Shown: in pieces, positions 32,005 through 32,675 of the stretch
Numbering within the stretch: position 1 is the stretch's first letter
How the letters are laid out: every line of letters begins with the position of its first letter
Assembly: GCA_000415505.1 (NCBI GenBank)
Contig: KE353995.1
Location: 1-32,675, forward strand
DNA from: Streptomyces afghaniensis 772
GTDB lineage: Bacteria > Actinomycetota > Actinomycetes > Streptomycetales > Streptomycetaceae
DNA length: 32,675 nucleotides
Direction of reading: 5' to 3'
Made by a program: the position numbers and the translations under genes
The notes under the pieces: generated by a model
What the model saw: only the letters and a program-made list of their open reading frames with translations
Told to the model about the DNA's origin: nothing
Databases searched by the model: none

Positions 32005-32675
32005 TCACCGGGCGAATCCCGCGCCGAGGGCGGAGCCGTCCGCGACGGTGCCGAGGGTGCCCGCGCCGAAGCTGACCGAGCCGGTGGCGGTGGGGGCGCC
32101 GGCCGGGTTGGGGAACGCCCAGACTCCCCCGTCCCGGTTCTCCCCGGTGGCGCTGACGAACAGCTCGGGCCGGCCGTCGCCGTTGACGTCGAGCAGCTTG
32201 GTCCTGGCGCCGAAGAAGTCGTTCTGCTCCGCCGTGCCCGGGACGTGCGCGGTGTTCTGGTTCATGGACAGGGCGCCGTCGCCGGTCAGCCCGGACTTCC
32301 CGCCGCGCAGGACGGTGAACTGCCCGGCCGCGTACACGTCCCCGATGCTCTCGGTCCCGCTGCCGGTGGAGACGTCGGCGTAGCCGTCGCCGTTGACGTC
32401 GGCCACGGAGACGCCCCCGCCGAAGCCGTCGCCCCACTCCGGGCTGCCGGGCACACCGGGGGTGTCCTGCGTGATGATCGTCGTACGGGAGGTGTCGGGG
32501 CCGTCGGCCGCGCCGTACACGACCCCGATCTGGCCGCCCTTCAGCAGCGGGTCCTCCAGCGGGACTTCACCGGAACCGTCGAGCCGGCGGCCGATGACGA
32601 GGTCGCCGTACCCGTCCTTGTTCACGTCGCCGATGCCGAGGCTCTCGCCGCCCCGCATCCGCGTGCCGTCGGGGT
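32005..32675 (-). CDS. FG-GAP/VCBS repeat protein, C-terminal part (cut by window edge)
   Basis: About 223 codons are visible; the frame is open through the right edge, so the start and any signal peptide are missing. Repeats with a calcium-binding DxNxDGxxD core are spaced along the chain: GIGDVNKDGYGDLVIG, VSVADVNGDGYADVSTG and KLLDVNGDGRPELFVS. Each is followed by glycine-rich turns. This is the integrin-α-type β-propeller arrangement common in secreted Streptomyces proteins. It is on the same strand as phoD, separated by a terminator. Function unknown; likely extracellular binding. Confidence 0.9.
   Translation of the reverse strand, partial: PDGTRMRGGESLGIGDVNKDGYGDLVIGRRLDGSGEVPLEDPLLKGGQIGVVYGAADGPDTSRTTIITQDTPGVPGSPEWGDGFGGGVSVADVNGDGYADVSTGSGTESIGDVYAAGQFTVLRGGKSGLTGDGALSMNQNTAHVPGTAEQNDFFGARTKLLDVNGDGRPELFVSATGENRDGGVWAFPNPAGAPTATGSVSFGAGTLGTVADGSALGAGFAR

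Overview
The window is high-GC DNA with strong G/C preference at third codon positions, many GTG starts and GTGA/ATGA overlaps. Gene order (comEA-comEC, leuS, rsfS, pdtA-like LCP gene, nadD, proA, proB) and developmental or envelope genes point to a chromosomal core or near-core region of a Streptomyces species. I see no IS element, phage, integrase or CRISPR array.

Region by region: 1-7.4 kb (minus strand) carries the DNA-uptake genes comEC (cut by the window edge) and comEA, a DegV lipid-binding protein, an unrecognised coiled-coil membrane protein, and leuS. leuS is preceded by a Leu-codon leader peptide and an intrinsic terminator, i.e. an attenuator. comEA and the coiled-coil gene both look frameshifted. 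7.4-10.6 kb (plus) is a two-gene redox module: a four-histidine membrane protein, probably di-haem, overlaps a NuoF-like flavoprotein fused to a ferredoxin. 10.6-11.6 kb has two identical tRNA-Ala(GGC) genes around two tiny zinc-ribbon genes. 11.6-15.9 kb (minus) holds a histidine phosphatase, rsfS, a divergent LCP-family envelope protein, nadD and two very small membrane-protein genes. 16-19 kb has an M48 metalloprotease and two membrane proteins sharing an SVVFDE-x-FVRAA motif. 19-22.1 kb has proA, a small unknown gene and proB.

22.1-32.7 kb is a cell-wall glycopolymer locus: two membrane-anchored TagF/TarL-like poly(alditol-phosphate) transferases, a GT2 glycosyltransferase with an ECF(SigE)-type promoter, and a fused IspD/TarI-like cytidylyltransferase + SDR reductase that probably makes CDP-ribitol. 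A Tat-exported PhoD phosphodiesterase/phosphatase and the end of an FG-GAP repeat protein follow. Together they could build, decorate and turn over a teichoic-acid-like polymer; the LCP protein upstream belongs to the family that attaches such polymers to peptidoglycan.

The most interesting signals lie outside conventional gene calls: the leuS attenuator, a 37-codon upstream ORF with a rare TTA codon overlapping the first TagF-like gene, the orphan NADH-flavin-ferredoxin-haem module, and an LCP domain lacking the usual catalytic arginines. All assignments come from reading motifs, context and codon use; no database search was run.
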